Source: Rhodopila globiformis
GTDB taxonomy: Bacteria; Pseudomonadota; Alphaproteobacteria; Acetobacterales; Acetobacteraceae
Assembly (NCBI RefSeq): GCF_002937115.1
Contig: NZ_NHRY01000128.1
Span: 1 to 64,000, forward strand
Length of the DNA: 64,000 nt
Direction of reading: 5' to 3'
Below are positions 1 to 8,553 of the stretch, in pieces. The position numbers and the translations under genes are program-made. A model generated the notes under the pieces. That model searched no databases. It was given only the letters and a program-made list of their open reading frames with translations, and was not told where the DNA came from. How positions within the stretch are numbered: position 1 is the stretch's first letter; every line of letters begins with the position of its first letter.

Positions 1-36
1 GGCTGAGAGATCCTGGCCGGTGATCGCTACGGTCAT
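1..36 (-). CDS. IS630-family transposase, 5' end only (runs off the left edge)
   Basis: Only the first 12 codons are in the window, reading MTVAITGQDLSA on the minus strand. The start is preceded by a good ribosome site (AGGGAGA, about seven bases upstream). The opening resembles the N-terminus of one IS630-type transposase group (M-VAI---DLSAADLR...). This is recall of the family's style rather than an alignment, and the rest of the gene lies outside the window, so intactness cannot be judged. Confidence 0.45.
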   Translation of the reverse strand, partial: MTVAITGQDLSA

Positions 37-104
37 CGCTGTCTCCCTGTCTTGGAGACGCCTGCGAATCACGGACCGCCGCGTCGCTCCAAGTCACAGA
101 CGAG

Positions 105-215
105 TCAACGGTCGGGGCCGTTGGTATTACGTGCCGCGTGCTTGCCGCCGTTCAGCAACGCGGTCAGTTCTGCGCGCTCCGCCTCGCTCAGATCGACCCG
201 GTATCGTATGTTCAT
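105..215 (-). pseudogene. IS630-family transposase N-terminal remnant
   Basis: The 36-codon frame starts MNIRYRVDLSEAERAELTAL and continues LNGGKHAAR before diverging and stopping. That opening is typical of the helix-turn-helix N-terminus of another IS630 transposase group. The rest of the transposase (catalytic DDE domain) is absent, and the second transposase start at 36 follows directly. It looks like a truncated copy, perhaps cut by insertion of the neighbouring element. It overlaps nothing functional; the LexA-like gene begins just to its right on the other strand. Confidence 0.5.
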
Positions 216-243
216 TGCTGGTCCCCTGTTGTCGAGGCCAACG

Positions 244-546
244 ATGAATCGCAGCGCGGATGATTCGCGACCGGTGTTCACGCCCAAGCAGGGCCAATAT
301 CTGGCATTTATCCACGCCTACACGCTGGTGAACGGGCGCCCGCCGGCGGAGGCGGATATGATGCGGTTCTTTCGCGTCACACCGCCCACCGTCCATCAGA
401 TGGTGCTTACCCTCGAGCAGGCCGGGTGGATCTCACGCCAGCCAGGGGTTGCCCGGAGCATCGCTGTCCTGCTCGATCGCTCCGACTTGCCCGAGCTAAA
501 TCCGGGACATGCTCAACCGGTCAAAATCACTGTGACGAGGTACTAG
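244..546 (+). CDS. LexA-like winged-helix DNA-binding protein, no peptidase domain
   Basis: A 100-residue protein. Residues about 10-75 match the LexA DNA-binding domain pattern: FTPKQGQYLAFIHAY, then NGRPPAEADMMRFF and a recognition-helix region PTVHQMVLTLEQAGWI followed by a wing. The serine/lysine self-cleavage domain of true LexA is absent, so it is probably a stand-alone regulator or a repressor controlled in another way. I chose the ATG at 244; longer frames start upstream inside the transposase remnant. Its end overlaps the convergent M50 protease gene by four bases. Confidence 0.65.
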   Translation: MNRSADDSRPVFTPKQGQYLAFIHAYTLVNGRPPAEADMMRFFRVTPPTVHQMVLTLEQAGWISRQPGVARSIAVLLDRSDLPELNPGHAQPVKITVTRY

Positions 547-1586
547 TGGGCAAAGAGATCGTGCAGACTCGCGGCAGCGAAGAGGGACGCGAGGGCGGCC
601 GCTCCGGCGCGGTTGGCGAAGGCGAGAGCGGCCGGCGATGCGGGCCGTCTGCGTATCAGCTCGGTAAGCGCAACAAAGATCGCGCCGCCATCGAGCATCG
701 GCATGGGCAGGAGATTGGTGAGTGCCAGGCCAACCGAGAGGAAGGCGGTGAGCGCGATCAGCAGCAGAAATCCTGGAGCTGAGGCCGGACCCTTCAGGCC
801 GGCGACGTCGATCGCCGTGGCCAACGGGTTCGGGCGGCCGGCGGTTCGGATCGCGCGGGCGACATCAGCCACGGTTGCTTCGGCAGCCTGCCAGGAGCGC
901 TGCAACCCCAAAAGCACGGCTTCCCGTATGCCCACATGACGGGTTCGGAGTTCATGGCTCCAGATCCCAAGATGGCCGATTGTTTGGCCGTCCTGGTCGT
1001 GCGGCGCGAGGGCGGCGGTCAGTGCCAGCGTCTCTCGATTGCGGATAACCTCGAAGCGTACGGCAAGGTTCGGGTGGCTTTCGAGGATGGGGCGAAGATC
1101 TTCGAAGCGGACGACGGGTATGCCGTCGGCCGCGGTGATCCTATCGCCCGGCTGGAAACCCACTCTTTCGGCCGGGCTCCCGGGTTCTATGGAGCTGGCG
1201 ACTGCCATAAAGGCGATCTCGCCTGTTACCCCAGCGAGGCCGGCGTAGAGGATGGCGGCGGGGATCAGGTTGGCAACTGGGCCAGCGGCCGTGACAATCA
1301 GGCGGACCAGGACCGGACCGAACCGGAATGAGAGCTGGTCGGATTGCGTGGTGTCCGCGTGCAGCGCGACGTAGCCGCCGATCGGGACGAGGGCGAGGCG
1401 CCACGTGGTGCCTCGCCGATCAATCCAGTCGATCAGCTTTGGACCGAACCCAATCGTGACCAGCCTGACCGGGCGGCGGCAGGCGCGGGCTGCGACGTAG
1501 TGGCCGAGTTCGTGGACAAGCAGGAGCAGGCCGGCCACGGCGAAGATGATGGGCAGGGCTATCGCGGCACGGGCGAGTTCGGGCAT
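543..1586 (-). CDS. M50-family membrane zinc metalloprotease (RseP/site-2-protease type)
   Basis: A 347-residue intramembrane protease. The zinc motif HELGH is at residues 25-29 inside the first membrane segment. A single PDZ-like region spans roughly 125-200 (GSPAERVGFQPGDRI). The second metal-ligand motif NLLPMPMLDGG lies near residues 291-301, followed by a last membrane segment. It is shorter than E. coli RseP, which has two PDZ domains. A GGAGG ribosome site lies just before the start. It sits alone among transfer genes and faces a LexA-like regulator; cleaving a membrane-bound regulator or trimming transfer proteins are both possible, but neither is shown by the sequence. Confidence 0.85.
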   Translation of the reverse strand: MPELARAAIALPIIFAVAGLLLLVHELGHYVAARACRRPVRLVTIGFGPKLIDWIDRRGTTWRLALVPIGGYVALHADTTQSDQLSFRFGPVLVRLIVTAAGPVANLIPAAILYAGLAGVTGEIAFMAVASSIEPGSPAERVGFQPGDRITAADGIPVVRFEDLRPILESHPNLAVRFEVIRNRETLALTAALAPHDQDGQTIGHLGIWSHELRTRHVGIREAVLLGLQRSWQAAEATVADVARAIRTAGRPNPLATAIDVAGLKGPASAPGFLLLIALTAFLSVGLALTNLLPMPMLDGGAIFVALTELIRRRPASPAALAFANRAGAAALASLFAAASLHDLFAH

Positions 1587-1648
1587 GGCAACCTCCGCCG
1601 AGGCCGAGTTGTGGCGCCCGGACCTATGAGGAGAGGAGGGGCGCGGCT

Positions 1649-1951
1649 TCAGAAGGTGCCGGGCGGTGCCAGTTGGCTGCCGCCGCTCGCGCCGTTTACC
1701 CAGGGCGCGGTTTCATAGCTGGGGCGGTCGTCCTGAGTGGACGGTTCGGCCGGTTTGACGATGGTGCCGTCGCGATTGAACGTCGGCGGTGTCCAGGTGG
1801 CGTTGGCTTCCCCATAGGGCGCGTAGGGATTGTAGACGGGCTGTCGGACAGGAGGGGCTTTCGGGGCGTCGTAGCTGCTCGCGGACCGGACGTTCGGCGA
1901 GCTGCAGGCCGCAAGGGCCGCGACGGCGATGAGGGGGATGAGGCGGTGCAT
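1649..1951 (-). CDS. small lipoprotein in the transfer cluster
   Basis: A 100-residue protein with a lipoprotein signal peptide: MHRLIPLIAVAALAAC, cysteine at residue 16, then a proline-rich, low-complexity mature part without a recognisable domain. The ATG at 1951 is preferred over an upstream start because AAGGAG lies six bases before it. It is downstream of dotA in the same orientation, so it may be an outer-membrane accessory of the transfer apparatus. Function is not recognised. Confidence 0.65.
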   Translation of the reverse strand: MHRLIPLIAVAALAACSSPNVRSASSYDAPKAPPVRQPVYNPYAPYGEANATWTPPTFNRDGTIVKPAEPSTQDDRPSYETAPWVNGASGGSQLAPPGTF

Positions 1952-1984
1952 GGCGATCTCCTTGAAGGTGATCACCATGCGGCC

Positions 1985-2302
1985 TCAGTCTGCGAACGGC
2001 TCTTTCTTTGCCTGTTCAGCAAAATCTTTCTTCATCGCGGCATTTGTTCGCTCGTAAGCAGCTTCCGCCTCCGCGCGCTGCCGCGCCAAGTCAGCCTCGG
2101 CCAGCTGCCGCTCGAGTTCCGCTATACGTTGTTTTGCAAGGCGCTCCAGGTTGCGGTAGTCGCGCAGCAGATTGTTGTAGTTTGCGACTGCAGCCCCGTG
2201 CCGCTCAGACAAGAACGCATAGTCGCGCCGATTGCCGAGCTGCACATCCATCATCTGTCGATGCTGCTCGCCCAACTGCATCATCAAAATGAAATCAGAC
2301 AT
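1985..2302 (-). CDS. coiled-coil protein following dotA
   Basis: A 105-residue, highly charged protein starting MSDFILMMQLGEQHRQMM. Most of it (about residues 45-95) is predicted by eye to be one long coiled coil rich in A, E, R and Q. There is no signal peptide, so it is probably cytoplasmic. Its start overlaps the end of dotA by eight bases, which implies translational coupling. Family not recognised; a scaffold or chaperone for the neighbouring membrane protein is only a guess. Confidence 0.6.
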   Translation of the reverse strand: MSDFILMMQLGEQHRQMMDVQLGNRRDYAFLSERHGAAVANYNNLLRDYRNLERLAKQRIAELERQLAEADLARQRAEAEAAYERTNAAMKKDFAEQAKKEPFAD

Positions 2303-4631
2303 CGGCCTCCTCCTCTGGCCCGCTGGTGTCTGTCGCCGCTCGCAGGGTGGAATCCATAGCCCCCTCACCGCCCTCATCGCCAGACGGCCCAGAAATACGC
2401 CTTGGCGCATCCCCGGACAACAGCTTCATGTTTGCGCCGAGGCTTTCTCCACCCTTAACCAAGGCCCGTTGAGCTCCGCCGGCGATCTGTCCCCCGGGCG
2501 CCCAGGCCGCTTGCTGGTAGAAGGCCTCAGTATCAACCCGGTTGGCGGCGGTGAAGCCGATCAGCCGCGGCAAGTGGTGCGGCATCAGAGCGACCAAGCG
2601 GAACGACATCAACGCGGCGGTAATATGCGTCATCACGAAAATGTTCAGTAGGACGGCAACACCCAGGAAGTTGGTGACCAGCCACCCGTTGCTGAGCGCG
2701 AAGCCCGCGGCGATGCCGAAGGTCTGCCGGATCAGGTAGCTCATGCAGGCGAAGACGAAGTAGCCGAGGAACAGTCCGATCACCATCAGCGTCGGCCGAA
2801 AGACAACGTTGAACAACAGGCCCCAGCCTTCAATGGCGCGCCCGTGGAGGCCATCGCCGCCAACGGTCATGTGGGCAAGCATCCAAAGTGGCACGGCGAT
2901 CATCGCCTCGCAGACGAGGATGATCCAGCCGCAAACCCCGGCCATCCACAGCACCCATGGGATCATCGGCAGCACGTAGGCAATCAGGATGCCGGGGATC
3001 ATGAGTGCCAGCAGCCCGAGAAAAATCGGAACGCCAAGGAAGCTCATGACCGCATTCAGCGCGACGGATGCGGCCGCGGCACCCCAGTTGCCGGTCAGAA
3101 AGTTGAAGATGGCCGAGCCGGTCGAGATGGTGCTCGAGGACAGCAGGGCGGCGGTGCCGAAGGCGATCATCGAGGTGATGATCAGCGTCTGCCCCATGGC
3201 CATCAGCCCGCCGAACGGGTCGCGCCACATGTTGCCGGTCGGCAGGATGAAGCCGGTGATGGAGTTCAACAGCGGCGTCGTGAGGTTCATGCTCGTGAAC
3301 AGTCGGGTCAGCAGGGACTGCGACTGGTTATCCTGCGCGCCAGCCAGGGTTTGCGGCATGCCAGCGGGCGGCGAGGTCGAGTCCTGGGTCTGCATCGCGA
3401 TCTGCAACAAATTGAGGAAGTCCTTGCTGGCTGCTTCCAGCGGCGCGAGGTCCTGAGAGAGGGCCGGCCCGAGACCGTCATAGCTTGGCGGTGTGACCAC
3501 GGGCGTGGCGGCGAGCAGCGACAGGGTGGTGGCGTTGGCCCTCGCGATCTCAAGGTAGTAGGAGCCGGCCGCCGTCCATCCGAGCGTCGATTGTTGCACC
3601 TGCCCCTGCAGCAGGTCGATATTGCCATTGCGGGCCTGCGTCGCCTGGCTCTGTAGCGCGTTGTTGATGGCGCTCTGCACGCTGGTCGCCGCCGCCGTCA
3701 GTTCGCGCGTGTAGGCCTGGGTGGAGCTGGTGAGGATGCCCTGAAGCGGCACGAGCGAGGCGACTGTCTTGTTCTGCCAGAGGTTCTGCGCGACCTGCTG
3801 CACCGGGCCCCTGATGGAGCCATTCAGGACGTCGTTGAGTGCTGCCTGCTGGATCGCTGCCATATCGACCGGCTGTCCGGCGATCGTCGCCTGGTTGCCC
3901 GCCGGCGTTTGGATCGTGACCGTGCCGCAGGCGGGCGTGCCGGACTGGTTGCCGACCGAGAGCGCGTAATTGAATGTGGAGTAGCCTCCGCCGCTCGGGT
4001 AGGTGCCGGTCACCGGCGTGGGCGGCGGAACCATGTTCGACGTGTTGGAGGCGAGGTTGACGAGGTCCGCGCAGAGCTCGTTGTTGATCAGCCCGAGGAT
4101 GACCTGTTCGGTTCCGGGCACCATCGGTTGCGCGATGACGACGGCGTCGGGACCGACGGCCTGGATGGCATTCGTATAGACCACCTTCGCCATTCCGATG
4201 CCCCACATCGCGCTCTGGTAGACGAGACCCTGACCGGCGGAGAAGCCATTGCCGAGCGGGAACATCATGATCCCGGCGAAGCCGACGCGGACGACGAACA
4301 TCCAGGTGTTGCCTGAGCCGAGGATCCGCGAGGACTCGGCTGCGCGGTGGATGTTCATGATGGTGCTGTAGCAGACGAAGGCCGCGGCGACGGCGGCCAC
4401 GAAGCCGGTGAACTGGCCGACGATCTGGCCGATGACGGTGGCTTCGTTGCCGGTCGAAGGCGCGTTGCCTGCGCCGTACATCGGGAAGAGAGATTGCAGG
4501 ACCTGCGCCGCCCAATCGTTGCCGGGATTGAGCGCAGCCCAGCTGACATTGTAGTTGGCCTGCTGCGCGAGGGCCGGTTCGGCGATCGCGAGGACAGCAA
4601 TGGAAAGCAGGGCGGTTGGGAGCAAGCGCAT
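2295..4631 (-). CDS. dotA: DotA/TraY-family type IVB secretion membrane protein
   Basis: A 778-residue polytopic inner-membrane protein of the Dot/Icm-type conjugation machine. It has a cleavable signal peptide (residues 1-22, ending PALAQQ), one membrane segment after about residue 70, a large periplasmic domain (about 130-450), then a cluster of hydrophobic segments (about 470-690) and a cytoplasmic tail. This is the DotA/TraY arrangement. It heads the minus-strand run toward the lipoprotein gene. An inverted repeat just upstream of the start could fold over its ribosome site. Confidence 0.85.
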   Translation of the reverse strand: MRLLPTALLSIAVLAIAEPALAQQANYNVSWAALNPGNDWAAQVLQSLFPMYGAGNAPSTGNEATVIGQIVGQFTGFVAAVAAAFVCYSTIMNIHRAAESSRILGSGNTWMFVVRVGFAGIMMFPLGNGFSAGQGLVYQSAMWGIGMAKVVYTNAIQAVGPDAVVIAQPMVPGTEQVILGLINNELCADLVNLASNTSNMVPPPTPVTGTYPSGGGYSTFNYALSVGNQSGTPACGTVTIQTPAGNQATIAGQPVDMAAIQQAALNDVLNGSIRGPVQQVAQNLWQNKTVASLVPLQGILTSSTQAYTRELTAAATSVQSAINNALQSQATQARNGNIDLLQGQVQQSTLGWTAAGSYYLEIARANATTLSLLAATPVVTPPSYDGLGPALSQDLAPLEAASKDFLNLLQIAMQTQDSTSPPAGMPQTLAGAQDNQSQSLLTRLFTSMNLTTPLLNSITGFILPTGNMWRDPFGGLMAMGQTLIITSMIAFGTAALLSSSTISTGSAIFNFLTGNWGAAAASVALNAVMSFLGVPIFLGLLALMIPGILIAYVLPMIPWVLWMAGVCGWIILVCEAMIAVPLWMLAHMTVGGDGLHGRAIEGWGLLFNVVFRPTLMVIGLFLGYFVFACMSYLIRQTFGIAAGFALSNGWLVTNFLGVAVLLNIFVMTHITAALMSFRLVALMPHHLPRLIGFTAANRVDTEAFYQQAAWAPGGQIAGGAQRALVKGGESLGANMKLLSGDAPRRISGPSGDEGGEGAMDSTLRAATDTSGPEEEADV

Positions 4632-4636
4632 GGCGG

Positions 4637-4658
4637 CCTCACGATGGTTGTCGTGAGG
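4637..4658 (-). promoter_or_regulatory. hairpin covering the dotA ribosome binding site
   Basis: A perfect 8-bp inverted repeat, CCTCACGA and TCGTGAGG around a 6-base loop, ends five bases before the dotA ATG. On the mRNA the 3' arm contains the GTGAGG that would serve as the Shine-Dalgarno sequence. There is no T-tract, so it is not a typical terminator. It may restrain dotA translation until the helix is opened. Inference from sequence only. Confidence 0.45.
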
Positions 4659-4686
4659 CTGCCAGTGTTGGATGCGAACGAAGGGG

Positions 4687-6264
4687 TCAGGCCCCCATGC
4701 TGGGCGATGGACTTGGCCGTGAGGTGGCTTCGGCTCCGGCAGACCGGTTGAACACGCTCTTCACGCCATCCACGGCACGTTGGAAGATCTCAGCGAGCTG
4801 TTTGGTGATGTCGTCGAGTTTGCTCATGCCATCCCGCGAGGATGGTGTTTTCCCAGCGGCCTCCCCGATCTGCGCGTCCAGGGCTTCAAACCTCGCGCCG
4901 AGGCCGGCTGCTGGCGACTTGGCAATGATCGCATCCACGGCGGTGCGGCTATCGCCATACTGAGCGAGAGCGGTTGAGGCTTTATCGTAGGCGGCCGCGA
5001 AGCCGCGATCGTGTTCGAGGGCGCTGTTGAAATGGGTCCGCAGATCGGCGAAGCGGCCGCCGGGGCGCATCTCGGAGAGGACACCTTCCATGCCGCCTGG
5101 ATTGTTGCGGGCGGCTTCCCGGATGCGGCTCATGATGCCGGCGCCTTCGTTGTTCTGGAAGCCTTGGAGTGCGTCGAGCGCGGCCTGGCCGTTCTGTTCG
5201 GCCCGCGTGACCGCCTTGGAATCCTTGTCGGCGCGCAACCGCTCCTCAAAGTCCGCAAAACGTGCCTTCATCGGGGTATGGGGCGGCTCCCAGGGCGGCG
5301 ATCCCGTTCCCCGGAGGCCCTCGACCGCGCCACGCATGCCGTCGAGAAGAACGTCGACGGCGGTGCGGTGGATTGTGACGCTCGCTGGTTGCGGTTGCTG
5401 GGGTGGTGACTGATGGTTGGTTTCGTTTGCCGAGCGGGTCCGGTCCGCGTCTGGCGCTGGGGCCGTGGCGGACGCCCGCTCGTGTCGAGTCGGCGTATCG
5501 CTTGAAGTCGGCCCTTCCGGCGCGCGAGGCGCAAGGCGTGCGCGGTTTTCCAGGCTCTCAATGTTGCTCATGGTCGGTGGGCGACTTTGGTCGGCGTTGG
5601 AGCCAATCTCAGCACCCGCGAGACGAATATCTCGAACCAGATTGCGATCCCCGACATTGGCGGTTGATCGCATCAACGCCTGCATGCGCTCGTTTTCGAG
5701 GCCCGGCGCTGACCCCGCGCGGTCCACCATTTCGATGCGCAATTCCGCTGGCATCGTGAGAGGCGCGCGCAAAGCCTTCTCGGTATCTTGGACGGTGTAG
5801 GCGAGTTGATGGCGGAACATAGGGTCGTTGTGGCGGGCTGGATCGCTGCCCTGACGCACGACATCCTGGATCGCCTGTGCGGTTGGCCGGTCGATCTGCG
5901 AGACCCTTCCGTAGGACAACGCAAGTGTGTCCAGCAATTCACGCGTGGGATCGCGTTGCGGCGCCTGTTGCTGGCCGGGCGTCTCCTGGCGACTGGCTTT
6001 GTCGCCGGCCGCCTCTGGCCGCTGTGGGTCGGCCTTTTGAGTGTTGTCGGTCGCGGGTCCGTCCGCCCGTTTCGGACCGTCAGACCGTTGCGTTCCGGCG
6101 TCAGGTGTGCCCGTCGCACTACGCCGCACCGTGTCGCCGGTCGTCGCTTCCGGACTCGTGGTGCCTTTCGCGTCGGCCACTGGCGCCGACAGCGGCAGTT
6201 GGGGTGGCTGAGGCGGGGGTGGTTGCGGTGGCTGGGGCTGCGGCCCTGCATCCTGTTCGGCCAT
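4687..6264 (-). CDS. proline/glutamine-rich cytoplasmic protein of the transfer cluster
   Basis: A 525-residue hydrophilic protein without signal peptide or membrane segment. Residues 1-110 are low-complexity (long Pro/Gln runs, then Thr/Asp/Arg-rich). Residues about 110-210 form a possible folded helical region (TRELLDTLALSYGRVSQIDR). The C-terminal third is helical. AGGAG lies eight bases before the ATG. It sits between dotA and a TraW-like gene, so it belongs to the transfer operon; function is not recognised. The disordered N-terminus suggests an adaptor or a protein that is itself translocated. Confidence 0.6.
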   Translation of the reverse strand: MAEQDAGPQPQPPQPPPPQPPQLPLSAPVADAKGTTSPEATTGDTVRRSATGTPDAGTQRSDGPKRADGPATDNTQKADPQRPEAAGDKASRQETPGQQQAPQRDPTRELLDTLALSYGRVSQIDRPTAQAIQDVVRQGSDPARHNDPMFRHQLAYTVQDTEKALRAPLTMPAELRIEMVDRAGSAPGLENERMQALMRSTANVGDRNLVRDIRLAGAEIGSNADQSRPPTMSNIESLENRARLAPRAPEGPTSSDTPTRHERASATAPAPDADRTRSANETNHQSPPQQPQPASVTIHRTAVDVLLDGMRGAVEGLRGTGSPPWEPPHTPMKARFADFEERLRADKDSKAVTRAEQNGQAALDALQGFQNNEGAGIMSRIREAARNNPGGMEGVLSEMRPGGRFADLRTHFNSALEHDRGFAAAYDKASTALAQYGDSRTAVDAIIAKSPAAGLGARFEALDAQIGEAAGKTPSSRDGMSKLDDITKQLAEIFQRAVDGVKSVFNRSAGAEATSRPSPSPSMGA

Positions 6265-6276
6265 GAGGTTCTCCTG

Positions 6277-7476
6277 TCAATTCGAGACCATTGCCGGCGC
6301 AGCCATGCGGACCGTCGGCACGAAGTTATGTTCGGCGGTTTCGGCGAGCTGCGTGGCGCCAATCGTCGTGTGCTTCATCGCTAGCTTGAAATTCTGGAAC
6401 GCCAGGTAATTGCTCAGTGCCATTTCGGACGCGATCTCACGCTCGACGGCGGCGGGAGGCATACTTGCGAGGGTTGCGTTCCAGGTGACGTCGCTGATGC
6501 GGCGCTCGGCTTCGATCTGAAGGGCCTGGAACCACGACAGGTTTGCGGGCACAGGGAGGCCGAGATTGGTGAGATACTGTTGCTGTAGGGGCGTTGTCGG
6601 AATCGACGGCGACTGCATGCCGATCGCTTCGTCGACAAAGCTTTGCGCCAACGACATACGGGCGTTGAAGCTGCGTCGCTGAACCGCCGCGTCCTGCCCA
6701 GCCAGAGAATTGAGTTGGTCGCCCCGAAGAGCGGCTGGGGCTACGGGCTCAATCAGGTTGATCGCAAAGTCCTTAGCAGCGACAACGGACGCCTGGTCCG
6801 GGTAGGTGCCGGCCCCGAACAGACTGCTGGATCGTTGGTCGGCATCAGGTTTCGCGCTCACGCCATTGGAGCAAAGCCCAGCTGCCTGGTCCGTCGTGTC
6901 GCAGTAGAGTGCGATATGGTTCGCCGCGTTCGACTGAACGCCCTGCCGCGTGCCGAGATAGGAGGGCATGCCCTGCGTCGCTTCACCCCGCATGTCGTGG
7001 GTGCCAGCAAGCGTTGCCGCCAAATCGTAAGCCTGGACCGCCGCGGCTTGTGTTCCAACGCCGCCGTCGAGCGCCGTGCATTGCGTTGGACTGGGCGCTT
7101 GTTCGTCGCGGATCTGGGCTTGGCGGATGCCGAGCTGAAACTGCGACATGACGGTGTTCGATGCGTCGACGATCTGCTGCTGCGCGCCGATCTGTGCCTT
7201 GGAGTAGTTGGCGTTCTGCGTAAAGCCTTGGCGCAGAAGCGTGTTGGTGTCGCCGTAGGTGTTCAGGCCGATGGCCTTGTTGAAGTCCGAGATACCTGAG
7301 TTGATTGCGTCGTTGACGGACTTAACCGCGTTCACCGCATCGATAATGCCGACCTCCTTGGCAATGGACGCGACGTCGATGACGGGCCAGTCGGCAAGTG
7401 CCATGGGTGCATTGAACAGAACGGCTCCGACCACGATGCCGAATGCGGTCGAGCCAGCGAGGCTGAGTCTGCGCAT
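6277..7476 (-). CDS. secreted conjugation protein, TraW/IcmX-like
   Basis: A 399-residue exported protein with a signal peptide (residues 1-28, ending MALADWP). The mature part is mostly helical with a few cysteines. In I-type systems the gene beside traY (dotA) is usually traW, a periplasmic or outer-membrane component related to IcmX; the size, signal peptide and position here fit, but I see no diagnostic motif. A strong AAGGAG ribosome site precedes the start. It lies 12 bases from the proline-rich gene. Confidence 0.5.
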   Translation of the reverse strand: MRRLSLAGSTAFGIVVGAVLFNAPMALADWPVIDVASIAKEVGIIDAVNAVKSVNDAINSGISDFNKAIGLNTYGDTNTLLRQGFTQNANYSKAQIGAQQQIVDASNTVMSQFQLGIRQAQIRDEQAPSPTQCTALDGGVGTQAAAVQAYDLAATLAGTHDMRGEATQGMPSYLGTRQGVQSNAANHIALYCDTTDQAAGLCSNGVSAKPDADQRSSSLFGAGTYPDQASVVAAKDFAINLIEPVAPAALRGDQLNSLAGQDAAVQRRSFNARMSLAQSFVDEAIGMQSPSIPTTPLQQQYLTNLGLPVPANLSWFQALQIEAERRISDVTWNATLASMPPAAVEREIASEMALSNYLAFQNFKLAMKHTTIGATQLAETAEHNFVPTVRMAAPAMVSN

Positions 7477-7489
7477 GGTGAATGCTCCT

Positions 7490-8032
7490 TCAGAAGGTGC
7501 CTTGGGCGTTCGCCGGCAGCGTGTATCCGGGTGGCGCCTGAATGGTTCCGTTGATGTAGAGGCCGCTGCCGGAGCCGCCTGCGCCGATGCCGATTGAGCC
7601 GATCGGCGGACCGCCGCCGCCGAAGGTCAGCTTCGGGCACGACAATCCACCGCCCAAGCCCCCGAACCCGAAATTGATGCCGGTCAAGGTGAGGCCGCAC
7701 TGCGTGGCCCCGCTCAGGAACTGGGACCAGGTCTGGTTCACGGCCTGGCAGATCTGGCTCTCGACGTTCTGCAGCAGGGTCGCCGGGTCGAGCAGGTTGG
7801 TGACGAGGTTGAGACCGGTGCCATTGAAGAAGTTGTTGAGACAGGAAAGCGTGGTGACGCTCGCCGGCCGCTGGATGGTCTGGTTATCGGCCGCGATGCG
7901 CGCTGTCGTACCGTTGGCGGCTGCCTGGACGATAGCGGTGCAGCCGACGCTGCCTGTGGTGGTCTGTTGGGCGAGCGCGGCCGCGGGGGCGCTCACGGCC
8001 ATCAGGGCTGCCAGGGCGACGGTGGGTTTCAT
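7490..8032 (-). CDS. exported glycine-rich protein of the transfer cluster
   Basis: A 180-residue protein with a clear signal peptide (residues 1-21, ALAQQ). The middle contains several cysteines (CTAIV, SCLNN, QICQAV, QCGLTL) that could form disulfides in the periplasm. The C-terminal third is glycine-rich. It overlaps the preceding gene by four bases (ATGA), indicating coupling. It is reminiscent of small secreted accessory proteins of conjugation systems; no family recognised. Confidence 0.6.
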   Translation of the reverse strand: MKPTVALAALMAVSAPAAALAQQTTTGSVGCTAIVQAAANGTTARIAADNQTIQRPASVTTLSCLNNFFNGTGLNLVTNLLDPATLLQNVESQICQAVNQTWSQFLSGATQCGLTLTGINFGFGGLGGGLSCPKLTFGGGGPPIGSIGIGAGGSGSGLYINGTIQAPPGYTLPANAQGTF

Positions 8033-8499
8033 TGGAAGGCCTCCTTGTTGGCGTCGGCGATGGCGGTCCGCAGCGCTGACAGGCGCTCGAGTGAGAACAT
8101 TCGCTGCAGGGTGAAGCGCCGGGAGAGCGCCCGCAGAGCCGACCGGAGGGCGAGGGCCTCGGCCGTTTCAGCGCGTGAGAGAACGGCCGGGAGTGGGACG
8201 CTTCCCGGCTCTGCGTTCTCGGCAAGGAAATGCATCAAGGCGAGCAGACGCGCCGCGCCAAGCTGGCAGAGGAGCGTTCGCAGCTCGTCCAGCGTGGCAG
8301 GGTCAGCCAGACGAGCGTGCAGACTCCCGTCGGCCCGACTCGCGAGCTGATCGAGGTCGCCGCCGAGGTCGACCAGCGCCTGTGCGTGGACCGTTGGCTC
8401 CTCGATCGCGCGGATCGGCGGGGGCCAGTCAGGCGGGACATGACCGGGGTGGAGCGCCCTCAGCCAGTCTTGCACGGCGATCGTATCGAGGTTGGGCAT
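8029..8499 (-). CDS. hypothetical cytoplasmic helical protein of the transfer cluster
   Basis: A 156-residue protein (MPNLDTIAVQDWLRAL) with no signal peptide. Residues about 55-150 are helical and leucine/alanine/arginine-rich. The start at 8499 is supported by GGAGG six bases upstream. A copy of the recurrent word TCATTCGCA lies on the same strand about 43 bases before the start. Its stop overlaps the next gene. Function not recognised. Confidence 0.55.
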   Translation of the reverse strand: MPNLDTIAVQDWLRALHPGHVPPDWPPPIRAIEEPTVHAQALVDLGGDLDQLASRADGSLHARLADPATLDELRTLLCQLGAARLLALMHFLAENAEPGSVPLPAVLSRAETAEALALRSALRALSRRFTLQRMFSLERLSALRTAIADANKEAFQ

Positions 8500-8553
8500 C
8501 GCAGCCTCCAAGGCATTTCTCGTGAGCCTGGGGTACAAAGCTGCGAATGACTT

